Source of the DNA: Tetrapyrgos nigripes
Lineage: Eukaryota; Basidiomycota; Agaricomycetes; Agaricales; Campanellaceae
Assembly: GCA_013368315.1 (NCBI GenBank)
Contig: JAACJM010000112.1
Coordinates: 186,001 to 250,000 of the forward strand
Length of the DNA: 64,000 nt
Direction of reading: 5' to 3'
The position numbers and the translations under genes are program-made. The notes beneath the pieces are model-generated. The model had not been told where the DNA came from. It saw only the letters and a program-made list of their open reading frames with translations, and searched no databases. Positions within the stretch are counted from its first letter, which is position 1, and each line of letters opens with the position of its first letter. Below are positions 30,462 to 42,499 of the stretch, one piece after another.

Positions 30462-32024
30462 CGCGATTTCTGGCACTCAGTATACACTCTGTGGATGCCG
30501 AACGTGGTTGCAATGGTCCTCAATCTGGTCATCACCACTTTCCCAGCCAAGCGCAATCTCAAGAATCGAAATTCACATCCATCGTTGGATATTTCCTGGT
30601 TGATGATTGTCGATCATTTGTCCAGCTGGGATTTTGAGGACATCCTGCCTCATCAGGATAATTTGGTGAGGCCTCCTTCTTCTTTTGCCTCCTCAGGATG
30701 CCTAACAATCTTCATTGTTATAGGTGGACGAGCCTTTGTACTTGGATGAACTTGCTAGTGTCCCTAGCTCAAGTTCCCTCAAAATCAAGGTGCCTCCCTT
30801 CAAAAAGCTCAAGACCACAATTGCAGGATCACTCGTAAGTTCCTTTTTTTCATTTTTCATGTACTTTTGAGTACTGAACTCTCTCGTTTTTCCAGCCTAG
30901 CATTTCTAAACTCTCGTGTCCGAGGAGCAAGTCTGTTCCCACAGCTGAAGAACATGCTAAGGCCGACAAGAAGAAGAGCAAGGGCAAGGAAAAGGCCAAG
31001 GACCAGGATCAGGGTGCGACATGTGTCATCTCTCCTGCCCCTTCACAGGTAGGTTCTCCCTTTTACTCTTTTACTTTTGAACTTTTGCTGATGCTTATCT
31101 GCTAGCCGGAGGCTTCCACATCAAGGTATGTATATCGGCCGTACCACGGGGTTCACCAGCCTCCGTCACATCAATACCACCATCCTTCCCCTCCACTCCA
31201 GTTCTAATATCCTTCCCCTCCACCTCCAGCACAGCTAGTGACTGATCCCACTGATCCTCTCTTCCTTCCAGATTTGGATAGGTGCCATCTCCTCAGCCTC
31301 CGTCTTGTAGGCAGACTCACTCTCCCTCTGTTACTGCCGAGGTTGAGACAAGTGCTCTGCCTCTGGATCCAGACACTAGCTGGGGTGCCGAGGCCTCAAA
31401 CCCTCCTGCTGCTCAGGGGGCTCCACCCTCCCAAGGTTCAGGCAATCCTCTGGGACTTTGGAACTATGACAAGGTCCAGGCTTGGGCTGAAGACCAAGTT
31501 CACAACTGAATCTGAGTAAGTTTCTGTCATCATTTTTCTCCTTTCTTTATACTTACTGGGGTTAGGTTCCTCCTTTTGTGCTTGACTGGTTGAACAAACA
31601 CACATTTGACAACCCCAAGTATTACAACAAGCCTACCACTTTTGGTTGTCCTGTTCACCTCCTTCGTCATTGTCAAGAATGTTTGTATCAGCCTCCCTCC
31701 TATCCCATGCCTCAAGAGTGGGCAGCTTCAAGTTCCCATGTCCAGGTAAGTGTTTTTCCTTTCTTTATATGCTAGCTACTAACATATTTATTTTCTTCTT
31801 TAGTTGCCTCTGAATCCTCCTACACCTGTCCCTCAGTATGCGCATTCAAATTGAATTCGCACTTTGGCGATGGTTGAGAGCAAGGAGTCTCATTCCTCAG
31901 AGTCTAGTGATGCTGCTGGACTCCTGTCTCATTTCCAACCTCGGGCTTTTTGTCGCTGCCTTGTCAATACTTTCCAGGCTCCTATCCCTGAGGAAGATGA
32001 AGAAGACAATGAGAAGCTCAATTG
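30462..32024 (+). pseudogene. Antisense cargo gene A, multi-exon (unknown function)
   Basis: Phase-0 exons fit exactly: 30462-30665 (RDFWHSVYTLWMPNVVAM), 30724-30834 (VDEPLYLDELASVPSS), 30896-31048 (PSISKLSCPRSKSV, then a Lys-rich block KADKKKSKGKEKAKD) and 31106-31125. A Pro/Ser-rich exon ends near 31510. Next come 31566-31745 (VPPFVLDWLNKHTFDN, CPVHLLRHCQECLYQ) and 31804-32024. In-frame TGA codons near 31508 and at 31852 show decay. The introns are 50-60 nt GT-AG. The start is not fixed; I recognise no family. The basic block and Cys/His pair recall nucleic-acid binding, which is only a guess. Confidence 0.55.
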
Positions 32025-32383
32025 ATGTATCTGGACTCTGATTAGGACATTTATTTGTAGTCTCATCTCTCTTTTGTATCCCTTTTTGTAGTTTTTAAGT
32101 ATTGGATTTTGTATTCCTTTTTCTTGTAGACTTTCTTGTAGCTACTTATGTAGCTTCATGTACAGGACCTTTAAGAGTCCTTAAATTATATGTATCCTCC
32201 CTTTTTATCCTGTGTGAACGCTAAGTTTTTTTAAGCTTTTGAACTTGTGAGTTACTCAGACGTTCATTAGGGGTCACTCTCTCTGTTCTGAGTAGTGTAT
32301 TTATGATTTCTTGTTAGCATAGAGCCCTCTTGTAGTATCTTATTGCCTATACCATTGATTTACCTCTGATTTTCTCTTGATAG

Positions 32384-33567
32384 TCTGAGCCTGTAGATGC
32401 TAAGGAGTTCTGCAAGTCCAAGGCTTGTGTTACTGCCTATCTCTGCCACACCAAGACCATCAAGGGTTACATTGACCAGTTCAATGTTGACAAAAACAAG
32501 CTTCACAGCTTGGACAAAATCACCAACTTCGCGGGGACTCTTTAGGAGGAGGAGTTGAACAATAAAGGCAAATGCAGGGTGCATCTAGCTAGCATTTTCT
32601 TTATCAACCATCTTACTTATTTTGGCTTTCTACCTAGTGTGGTCCTTCCTCTCCAGCTATTATCGAAGATAGTGGGGAATCTGATATCGAGGTTTTGCCT
32701 GATCTCAAAGACATTCCCGAGGACAACATTATGGTAAGTCTGCGCCCCTTCTAACCACTTATACCTCTCAATCTCATCTTATTTTATAAGATGGGCGACA
32801 CTCATGGTCTTGGAGCATCTAGCCATGCTCCTAAGAATGTTAAAGAGCTTCCGAAGATTGCTAAGGTATGTTTCTTCCACTTATTCTAGTACTTAAAGTA
32901 TTCTGACTGTTCTCTCACTAGGTCAAGGCTTCCGGAGCAACTTCTGGTACCCCTCATCCAACAACTCGTGCTAGCACCATATGTCTCCATTATTCCTTTG
33001 TCGAGGGCATTGATACCTCTTCTTGAGAATACCTCAAGGCTGACTATTACCTTCATAAGGCTGAGGCTAATTGTCAGGATGAGCTTGCCTGTACCAAGTG
33101 TAGCCATGTGTTCACTGGTTCTGTGAACAACTTCAACCCTCCATCTACTGGTAAGTACTTATTTTCTCTATCTTTCTCCTACCTAGCAGCTCATTACAAT
33201 TCCCTTTCTAGAACTGCTTGATACACCCAAGGAGCTTTTCCATAAGACCAATGTCGGGGCTTTCTTCAACTATAAGAAACTTTCTGACAAGTCTTTGAGC
33301 GCTATGCAGAACTTCCTGAGAGGGGAAATGCTGTCTGTTACTCATCAAATGCACTTCCTCACCTCGCATTACAGAGGGGCTTATGACACTTTAGTTGCAG
33401 TTATCGACACTAAGCTTGAGTATACAGAGTTGAAGGATGCTGCCATGGCCGAGAAACAGTCTCTTAGGGACCTTTCTCCTGAGAGTAGCACTAATAAGTC
33501 TATCTCTGTTATTCCGATGGGCTTAGTTACTTCTGCCTCATCTGTAGCTGCTCAGGCCTCTCAGTAG
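32384..33567 (+). pseudogene. Antisense cargo gene B, multi-exon (unknown function)
   Basis: Exon-like blocks joined by short GT-AG introns: SEPVDAKEFCKSKACVTAYL from 32384, an acidic block (EDSGESDIEVLPDLKDI) before 32730, MGDTHGLGASSHAP near 32790, ASTICLHYSFVEGIDTSS and QDELACTKCSHVFTG before 33150, and a final exon from 33212 (ELLDTPKELFHKTNVG) to TAG at 33567. In-frame stops near 32542 and 33024 suggest decay. It may be the second half of gene A or a separate gene. No family recognised. Confidence 0.5.
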
Positions 33568-34362
33568 ACCCTTAGTATAGCTTTAGCTAGGTAGTCAGTT
33601 TTTGGATCATTTGCATAGGTACACCATCTGCTAGGTATCAATAAATCTTTCTTTATTGACCCTTCTGATCTCTCCTAAGCTCTGTCATCTTTTCCACTGC
33701 TCAGATCTAGATTCTGTCGTCATTCAGACTTGGATCAGAATATTTCTGAGCAGGATATAAACTGTTAGCTCTTAGTGCCACTTTTTCCAGACTTGATCCA
33801 TCCTCATGGCCTGTGTCTATTGTACTCTCAGACATTGGTCCCATTTCCTTCTGTCCTCACCAATGTCAAGATGTGAGGTCTTCATCCCATACCCTGGCTT
33901 TGAAGAGACATCCTACAGACTCTCTTCTCGCTAACCAACATTGGGTGGCTTCAAAATCCAATCCTCGTCTATTCAGTCGTACTACTCATAGAAGACCCAT
34001 TGCTGTTTCCATGAGTCAATTGTAAGTACATCAATTGACTATGATGCGTAGTTGCTAATGTCATAGACCAGAATGCATCCTCAGATCTATTCAATTGGCA
34101 AACTAAAGGCGGGATAAACACTTTTCCCATAGTAAGTACTGTAACCTCATCCCTTAGTGTTTATTTGACTCTTCCACTAGGTCCTGCAGGCTGTAGCGTA
34201 CTTTTAACACTACTGGATTGTTTCTTGTCCTTATATTAAGTAGATAATGGCCATGTATTAATCTCATTAAGCGGGATTGCCATATTATGTAATCTTGTGC
34301 CTACAGACTTTTCCAATAGTGTTCGTAAGTACATACAACTGGGTTTAAGTATAGGATTAACA

Positions 34363-34470
34363 GCAAGTTTAGTGTAGTGGCTAACACAGCGTCGAAGTAT
34401 AAGATAACACCAATGCAGTGTTGGTGTTGTCTTACCCTTGCAATCCTTGGTTCGAATCCAAGAACTTGCA
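34363..34470 (+). ncRNA. tRNA-like structure with an extended central hairpin
   Basis: GCAAGTT (34363-34369) pairs perfectly with AACTTGC (34463-34469). GTGT/ACAC makes a D-type stem (34372-34375/34384-34387). CTTGG-TTCGAAT-CCAAG is a perfect T arm (34446-34462) with the B-box consensus. U8 and A14 equivalents are in place. A normal anticodon arm cannot be drawn; instead 34400-34413 and 34421-34434 form a 14-bp stem (one G-T pair) with the 7-base loop TGCAGTG. It could be a tRNA pseudogene, a tRNA-derived SINE head or an odd structured RNA. It lies between cargo gene B and pol. Confidence 0.55.
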
Positions 34471-34642
34471 TTCCATCACCTATCCACGGTGTTTGGTAGC
34501 ACCTTGCATATCTATAGCAGTCAATTGCTCCTATGGATCAAATGTTATCCACCCTAGTCCTACTTAATCAACCACTATTTTCATCATAATTTATTCCACT
34601 AAGTGTTTTTGGCCCTAGCTCTTGTACGAGGTCCAATCAACG

Positions 34643-37600
34643 TCAACTCTGCTTCAGATAGCTCTTCTTCGTTGTCTGACCCTCCTTTGGCTCAACTGTT
34701 GACTCTACTATTTCTCTGTTCAAGTCATATCGAGGAGCTCTTAGCATAGGCACATGATCAAAGATGTAGTCTTTTCCTGGTACCCAAGACTTGTCCATAG
34801 ATTCATCCTCAACCATTGCTCGGAGCTGCTCTGGCTCTAAGTCAATAAGTTTATGAATATCTTCTGGGAGATCTATTGGTTCATATCTAGCTTTATGAGG
34901 TAGAACCCTAAAGGCAGCCACTTTCTCTCACAGAACTGTTCTGTCCATTTCCACTAGGATATAGGCACCTCCTTTAGTTCTTCAGATAACAATCATAGGT
35001 CCTATGTACTTAGGATACATCTTCCTATCTAAGTTCTTCTCAATTTGAGTATTACGAACTTGAACTAAAGTTCCAGGTTTAAAGTCCCAATCTTTAATAA
35101 CATGTCTATACTTCTTGAAGCACTTCAATTCAGCCCTCTTTTGTTCATCCACTCTAGTGATCATTTCTTCTACATGCACTCAATGCTTAGCTAGTGCCTG
35201 AGCTCGATATCCCACTAGTTCTTCAGTTGATAGAACTCTATCTAGTAATTTTACTAACCAGGTTGATTCTACTATGTCTAAAGGTAGAATATGTTCTGCT
35301 CCCAGAGCAATAAAGTACAGTGAGCATCCCAGACCTCTCCTAGGAGTTACTCTTTCTGCCCATAGCACTAGTTTCAAGAAGCAAAACCACTTAGACAAGT
35401 CACCACCAGTAGCTTTCACTAAGGCTTGTCTAATATCGAAATGTGCTTGTTCAATTACTCCGTTAGCTTGAGAATTATATGCCAAGATAGTTATACCTCA
35501 AATCCTGTATTTATCTTCAAGCCACTGAAGAACCGCTTTCATTTGAGGAGCATTATCAGTCACAACTTCTTCAGGAACTCCCTTGAAGAACCATTCAGTG
35601 ATGGCCCTAGCAGTATCATGCTTTAATGCACGACCTTCTGACCATCTTGATAGCGCACATCTATCATGCACAATGTTCTTACACCTGTTGCTAGCTGGTG
35701 ATACTTTGAAAACATCTACATGTACTTTCTGGAATAAGGAGGAGGTATTTTTGGTAGTCAAGCATTGCAACTTCCAACAAACCACTGAATGTCAGTTTCC
35801 ATATCTGGCCACCAGAATTGTCTAGTGATTAAACCTTCTGTTGCATATACTCCTTTATGTCCTAAATGATCATGCATGGCATGCATCATAAACATTCTCC
35901 TTTCTTTAGGTATGTAGAGGTGCTGTCCTTGAACGTCAGGGTTCTTTCAGTACAATCCTCCTTCATTAACAAAGAAATGCGTAGCTCTTTTTATAACCTT
36001 TCTCCTAGCTTTTATGCTAAGTTCCTCCAATGAGGAACTGGTAGGGTCCTTTAAGTATTCAATAATTTGAGGGATCATATTATCAAACTCTTTAGCTTCT
36101 TTAGTTCAGTGTTGTTTTGACCATTCTGCACTATCCAGCAGTGCCATGATAACATGTGCAAATTGTTGAAGAGGCAGGTCAGTGATCTCTTCCAATTCTC
36201 TCGGCAATTTTACCCCAATACTTTCTGCAAACCTTGTCCTCGCTAATGAGCAGACGTTTTCATGATCTAATTCCTCTTGAATTTCATCCTCTCTTTCTTC
36301 TTTTCCAACTGCTAAGCCATTGAAATAGCCTCCCCTATAATCGATTAAGTGCTTAAACTCTTCGAAATCATAGGGTTCTTCAGTTTCTTCTTCTCCCATC
36401 CTGAAGCGTAGAGGTAGCTCATCATCCTCTTCCTCTGTATCTTCATCTACTTTTGGAACCGGCTTCTGATACTTCTCGCCTTCATTTGGAGCCCATCGGG
36501 ATAAACCATCTGCTAGGATATGAGTTTTCCCTTTTACATGTACTAGCCCAAATTGGTATTTGTGGATTTCTTCAATCCACCTGTTAATAGTCACATTAGG
36601 ACCACTACTAGGATTATCAAACATTCCCTTAATGTAGCTAGCGTCTGTGTGAATGTGGAGGTCTCTACACCCATAAGTATAGTAGAACGAGTCTTCCAGA
36701 GCTCGCTTGAGACCGTAAAGTTCTCATTTTGGCTGTGAGAATTGTTTCTCCCTTGGATTCAAAGGTATAGACCCAAAGTAGATATAATTCTTCTTCTTTT
36801 GATATAGGTAATATCCCACTGCTATGTACAAAGTGTCCACCAATAAGATTATGCCTTTCTCGCTAGTGTAGTCCACTGCCTTTAATGCTGGGGCACTGCA
36901 TATAGTGGCTTTAACCATCTCAAAAGATTTTTCTTGTTCTGGTCCCCAATGCCAAAGTACATTCCCAGTAAGTTCGTATAAAGGTACTGCTATAGCGCTG
37001 TAATCTTTCACATACATCCTAAGAATACCCACGGTACCTAAGAAACTCCTAAGCTTGCTAAGGTCCTTTGGTACAGGCCATGTCTTAATTACTTCCACTT
37101 TTTCTTCATCTGGTTCTCGACCTTCGTAAGTACATATATGACCAACTATCTTAGCTTCTGGACTACAGAGGAACGTCTTCTTCCCAGAGAAGGTCCCACC
37201 AGCATACTTCATGTGCTGCACTACTCAATTCAAATTTTGGAAGTGATCCCAGATGAATTTTCTTATGCCCAGATTTTCTGGTATTGTCTCATAGCCCCCA
37301 TCCTCAGTTTCATATCTCAACAGCGGTCCCTTGATGGGCCCATCGTCTATGTAAGGAACAGTGACATGAGGCATCTCCTCCTTGAGGATATAAGTAACAT
37401 CATCATGGAAAATTGGGACTGAATTAGTCCAACCCATTGGTAATTTAACCAGTCAATGAAGTCCAAAGGGTGTTTGGAATGCAGTCATATCTCTCCAGGA
37501 CTCATCAATGTATTGATGATCATAGCTGACAAAGATATCTAGCATCCCGAGGCATGCTCTGCCCATAAATTCCCTAGCTACATCAGCAGTTGCTGGTGGC

Positions 37601-38340
37601 ACACCCAAATGTTGAATAGTTACTTTATTCAGGGGTTCCAGACTATGTACTATCTGGACTTGACCATCCTTCTTAAGAACACAAAACTATTTTCCCTGAT
37701 AACTACCATTGCATGGTTTGTATGTTCAATAAGTTCACATATCTCCTGATATTTTCCTGGCAGAATTGGGAAGTTCTTCTCTACCCAAGGAACATGAGGA
37801 ATTACCGCTAGCTTTAAAGGTGGAAAGAATTCTACCTTAAATTTACCAGCTTCTTAGTCTTCCAAGTGAATCCTACCTCCTGCAACTTCATAAATATGTG
37901 CACAAGTTTTCGCTCTTCCAGCCACAGAAAACCTTCTGGGTGATTCTCATCAATTACTTTCTTCCTTTCTTCAGTATAACACTTGCCAGGGGTGAATTCC
38001 ACTGGGTTAGTAGGTAACTTAGGTATATCCTTTAGCAGATCTCCTGTTATATTCCTTGTAATCCGGTATTCAGGAGGTAACTCCGTTTTGACTGGCTTCA
38101 CTTTAAGTGCTACGGGTTTATATCTCCCAAAAGCACTCTTAATGTCAGGATCATCATTATCTGTTGCCCTGCTAGGCTGCATTGCAGTTCAGAGACAATG
38201 CTTGAGCTCTGAACATGTTAGCATTGACCACAGTGGGATTCTTAACTCCTTTCTGAGCTTTATACTGTTGAAGCAGGACACTTGCTTTCTTATCCTTCTT
38301 CTTTATACCATCATTGTCTGCCATGAAGACTCTAAGAAAC
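34643..38340 (-). pseudogene. Gypsy Pol polyprotein with YIDD box, decayed
   Basis: From right to left: MADNDGIKKKDKKASV near 38320, GRYKPVALKVKPVKTELPPE (38100), the FTPGKCYTEERK segment, RT with VPYIDDGPIKGPLLRYE (37330-37385; YIDD catalytic box), KYAGGTFSGKKTFLCSPEAK, RNase H start (APALKAVDY, 36880), FGLVHVKGKTHILADGLSRW (36480-36560), integrase core with HVDVFK, VTDNAPQMKA (35540) and YNSQANGVIEQAHFD (35440-35480), and the C-terminal PGTLVQVRN region. Stops and shifts at about 37830, 37222, 36720, 36100, 35490 and 34980 break it. This arrangement is common in agaricomycete Ty3/gypsy elements. Confidence 0.85.
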
Positions 38341-38539
38341 ATAGTGGACCGATACCATTACACCCAAGGACTTATTGTCTAGTGTAGAGAAATGGAAGGG
38401 AAGTTGGCTCTGGCTGGTAGTAAGTGTTATTGCATCATCTATTTCGTACTGAACTGAGGATTTTACAGTCTCTGATAGACTGTCAAAAACAGTGCTTACA
38501 GGGCTACTGCTTAGGGGATTCGATCAGTACTGGCCAATT

Positions 38540-39191
38540 ATGGGTGAGCTACTCTAACATTATCATGCCAATGGCAGAAGGTTAACTCTCTATATATATT
38601 GGTCTCTCTTTGTGTCTCTCTACATCTCACTGTACCGCTTTTCTCCTGGTCACCCACGCAGATAACGAAAAGGCGAGCTTGGTCACTGCTGATCTTGCTG
38701 CTACATGTGCTAGCAAAGAAGAAGGAAGGCAACGTGAGTGGGCTAACAGACTTGTATGTTTCCTCCACACTTACCAGATAGTGTATCAGCAACAAATGAA
38801 GAACTTGGTAAGATTTTGTTTAGCTACCGTTTGAACTGTGATTGAAAGGCATGTAGAATCTCTAGCTGCTTTCTTGTGGGATCATTTTGGACTACCAGAA
38901 GGTCCACAAGAATATCAGCTTCCTTCTGGCATCACTGACTCTTTCAACCTCCCTCTCAGGGAGATGGGGTGCTACGCACCAGACCGTAGGACAGGATGTG
39001 GGGAATGTGATAGATATTTGCCACCATCAAGTGTGGAGTATGGGCATTTGCAAGTGTGTCCATATCATTTACTCAAGCAGACGACAGAGCGACTAGTAGA
39101 GTGGGTATCATCACACTCGTTGGACTCAACAATGTTACTTAATACTTTTCCTAGCAGTGCGCCACAGAGGTGGGATGTGAAAGAGGAATAG
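38540..39191 (+). pseudogene. Exon-like open frames, unknown protein
   Basis: TATATATATTGG at 38592 precedes a frame reading DNEKASLVTADLAATCAS up to about 38807, followed by a frame from 38850 (HVESLAAFLWDHFGLPEG, CGECDRYLPPSSVEYGH, LKQTTERLVEWVSSHS) ending at TAG 39191. A 41-nt GT-AG interval could link them, but the phases do not match, so a shift or another splice is needed. CGEC and CPYH might bind zinc. I recognise no family. The style resembles the cargo genes to the left. Confidence 0.35.
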
Positions 39192-40947
39192 AATAGTACA
39201 TTGACAACAAATAAAAAAAGTGTATGGTCCCCCAAATAGAAAGTCTTGTTAACAAACAGTAAAGTAAGTGCTAGTGTAGCACAATTTTTTACATGTTAAG
39301 AACAACCAAATGACCAAGTGGAAAATGTGGCATGATTTTGGATATTTCATGTGCCTGAGTGTTCAATCCACTGTTGGGTTGCTTTGTTAAATACAATTTA
39401 TTTTCACGTGTATGAGGGTACAAATTCCCATGGCTCAAGGATCTGCGTTCCAACGCCAAAAATTTGGCTGGCTCAGTTTCAAAAAAGACTGATTACTACA
39501 AATAGTAATCGTAAAGTACAATAGGAAAAAAGGGGGAGACTCTGTATAACATAAATGAGATGAAACCAAGACAGGATAAATGAGACTAGTACAGTATATC
39601 AGGAGTAAGTGAGAAGCAGATGGAGACAGGAGAGATAGGATGAGGAAATCATTGCCACAATAGGCCTGAGCCACGGGGCGTGAATCGTGACCACGATAGG
39701 CCTAAAACCACAGAGGTATGATGCAATGATTTGGACAGCCCGGAGGTCCTACACATGGAGCAGTAAATGGGTTAATTATACAGAATCGAGAATTGAACTT
39801 ACAGTGCTGATTAGTTGTTTGTAAAAGGGTTTTAAAATAAATAAAAACAGTAAGCAGTGGCAGCAGGATAAAATACCAACCCATCCATAATGATACATCT
39901 GATGGTTGAGGAGTAATAAAACGGAGAGTATCATTATTCGCCACTAAAGAGAGTAAAGAAGTTGGAGGGCAGTTGAAAAAGCACTCACCATTGTGACTGA
40001 GACAGAGAATGGAGAGATTTTGTACGCCTTTTTGAAAGTGTCCTCACCGTTGTGACTGAGATGGAGAATGGAGAGGTTTCCAAGGGTTTTAAGGGATAGA
40101 ATTTAGCATGTCTCCTTGAGCTGGGCCTGAGCTTTGCTGGATTCCACACATAGCAACAGTACCAAATGCAGTGAGAGGATAGGGACTGAGCACAACAAAA
40201 TGGGTGGTGCGTGGTGCGTTCAAAGCAAGGTCAAAGGGCAGAGGGAGACGGGTTGTCGTCAAGGGCTGTGCAGCTGGTTATGACCAGACCGGATGTTCCT
40301 TTTTGGTCGTAAGGTCCGACCCAGCCCCCCCCCCCCCTCTACCTTCTAAAAAAGGAAGGAGATTAGATTGCAGAGATTATGGAACATTGGCTGACGCCTC
40401 AATTTTATTGGAATTCTCCCAGAGAAATCATGGTACGACCGTTTGAGCCGCGGATAATGTCAAGCATTGAGCCAGAGAGGTCATGGTACGACGTTGAGCC
40501 GCGAATAATGTCAGGCATTGAGCCAGAGAGCATAAGGCCATGGTAAACATACGCTGTTAAGTCCGAAAGATTGTCGGGTAACGAATCTTTGTAATCTCAT
40601 AGGCAATAGTCGCGTGAAACCAGATTGACGATACATTAACAATGGTTTGTATGTACATATGCAAGTGTCGACGAGGCTAAAGCCCAAAAAGCAGTGAAAG
40701 AGACAAGAAATATGCGAAGAGAGTTCATCATGGTGGTATAAAAGGGAAAACAGTTGAGTCATGGGGAGTAGAGCTGTCCGTAAACGTTCGGAAGTGAGAT
40801 GGAAAAGTTCGGGCGAAAAGCCGACCCATGCTTTAGATCGTGAGGGTCGGTAATAAACAGGCGGAGAAAACCGGGAACAATTAAACATAGCCACAAGAAT
40901 ACAAGAAGAAAGGGAGTAAACCTCAGTCTCATTCTTCGGCCTCGTAA
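39192..40947. other. Non-coding repeat-rich stretch ending in a Helitron 5' tip
   Basis: It contains a dispersed repeat (39443-39520) shared with 51155-51240, a duplicated CACC(A/G)TTGTGACTGAGA(C/T)(A/G)GAGAATGGAGAG unit (39987-40075), a C14 tract at 40325, and two tandem units at 40425-40530. Its right end, CGGCCTCGTAA|T at 40947, is the same 5' tip as the other Helitrons read on the minus strand (TTACGAGGCCGAA). The left end of that element is not found. Confidence 0.45.
40425..40530. repeat. Two tandem units of about 58 bp
   Basis: TCATGGTACGAC(CG)TTTGAGCCGCG(G/A)ATAATGTCA(A/G)GCATTGAGCCAGAGAG occurs twice in a row with small differences. No function is evident. Confidence 0.7.
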
Positions 40948-42499
40948 TGCGAACGCTGCAGCTTGGAGAGGAAGAACCGGTGCTTGACCTATGGAGTAAC
41001 AGCGTTAAGGGCGTAGACTGCCATTGACTTCAATGGTTCATTGTCTTTCATATTTTCAACCTTTCGATCAATTGGAACTATCATAAGTACTAAATGCTAG
41101 TGATTTTGGCTGGTATGCAGGTAATATATACTATGATTTGACCTTGCTTCGACTAGTCATTGGCCTGGTACCGGTCTTGAAGCTTGAAAAGACCTTTACT
41201 GGATTAGAAGCGAGTCACAGGACGCAATAATGACTTATTCCGACAAAAAAATGTCTACATGTACTAGTAGTATACAACAATTTTTCACTAAAACGCCCTG
41301 GCTTAGGCACAAGCCCGGTCAGGCACTCTTCGGGCTTGGGTCTCAATTTTATGAACCCCAGGCACTAAAAAACCAGGCCCAAGCCGGAGCCCGTACATCA
41401 CTAGGGCCCTTCACGAAAGAAATTTACACTACCAGTGCTGCCATTCCAGTCATCAATCGACGTCGATGGCGCCACAGACCCTGAATTAGAGCTTGGCTAC
41501 AGCCTGAACCTCCATCATCGAAAACACCCGAGAGCAGCTCTCAGTTTAGCTCTGGAAACTTAGACCCTCGCTCCGATTACCCGTCAAACATCACTGAGAA
41601 ATATCTTTTGTGAGAATTCAAATCAAATCCAAATTCAAATATGTTACTTTAACACAGTACTGGTTTGCAAAAATAATGACACCTGTCGGGCGTGATCGAT
41701 GTTTACACAAATACAAATAAGATAGCTTTACTCTTACCACCGTCTTCCTGTCTGGTGTGTGGTCTATTGTACTATTACGAAGCGAAGTTCATTGATTTTG
41801 CAAATTTTGACCAAAAAATCTCCAAAAAAAAACGCCGAATCTAGCCTGCTGCCTCAAGGGTTTTTTTGAGTGGCGTGTGGCTGAACTTCGATTCGTAATG
41901 GTACAGTACATCTACAACGCCTCAGCTCATGCCTTCTACACTGTCTACGCCGCTCATACTTCAGATTGGCCAAGACGATGGCAAGACTCGGTAACACCAT
42001 TTTGATTTTGATTTGTGAGAACTATAAACATTATAAACATCGATCGCGCGCGACAAGTGTCATTATTTTTGCATACCAAGCCGCTATAACTAACTATTAC
42101 TGAACTAATTGTGTCATCACTCATTTTAGCTCTATGCTTGCGACCTAGTGATTGATCCTATCAATCTGCTTGCAAACACACCAGCGCTGCAACTATAGAT
42201 CTTCGTATCCTTACTTTGACTGAGTCAATATCCAAAGACAACTTGGCCCATCGATTTTGTCCTTCCACAAATCCGGTACTATTACGTGGCGTCGACGAAT
42301 TCGTAAAGCTTGGTCTGAACAAGGCTACAAATTTATCAATGACATTGATTTTGAATAACGAAGCAACGAAGCAATACTTAGTGGACTTCGGATCCTGCCC
42401 GAGCTGGTACTTAAAAGACCGCGCCTCCCTAGCATTGATATCTCATCCCATCCCATCACACATCCTTTCACAAGCCTTTGAGATTATCACTTGGACGGC
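40948..42499. other. Upstream region of the oxidoreductase gene
   Basis: It holds a fragment like one end of the GC-rich MITE (AGCCCGTACATCACTAG, 41388-41404) and an inverted-repeat element at 41661-42079. No supported coding region. The oxidoreductase promoter must lie in the last few hundred bases, but no clear TATA box is seen. Confidence 0.45.
41661..42079. mobile_element. MITE-like inverted-repeat element
   Basis: TGGTTTGCAAAAATAATGACACCTGTCGGGCGTGATCGATGTTTA at the left recurs inverted at 42033-42079 with few changes, giving arms of about 46 bp around 325 bp of non-coding DNA. No clear target duplication was found. Confidence 0.6.

Larger units (their letters stand above)
28541..38400 (-). 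mobile_element. Ty3/gypsy element with antisense cargo genes
   Basis: Minus orientation: 3' LTR 28541-28860, polypurine-like tract GTTGGGGCGAGA at 28861-28872, antisense cargo genes (30462-33567, plus strand), then pol on the minus strand (34643 to about 38340). No 5' LTR is seen to the right, so the right limit is approximate. A solo LTR (29051-29856) is nested in it. Confidence 0.7.

Noticed and set aside
38808..38848. 41-nt intron joining two frames at 38540-39191
   Set aside because: GT and AG are present but the reading phases on either side do not match, so the join was not accepted.
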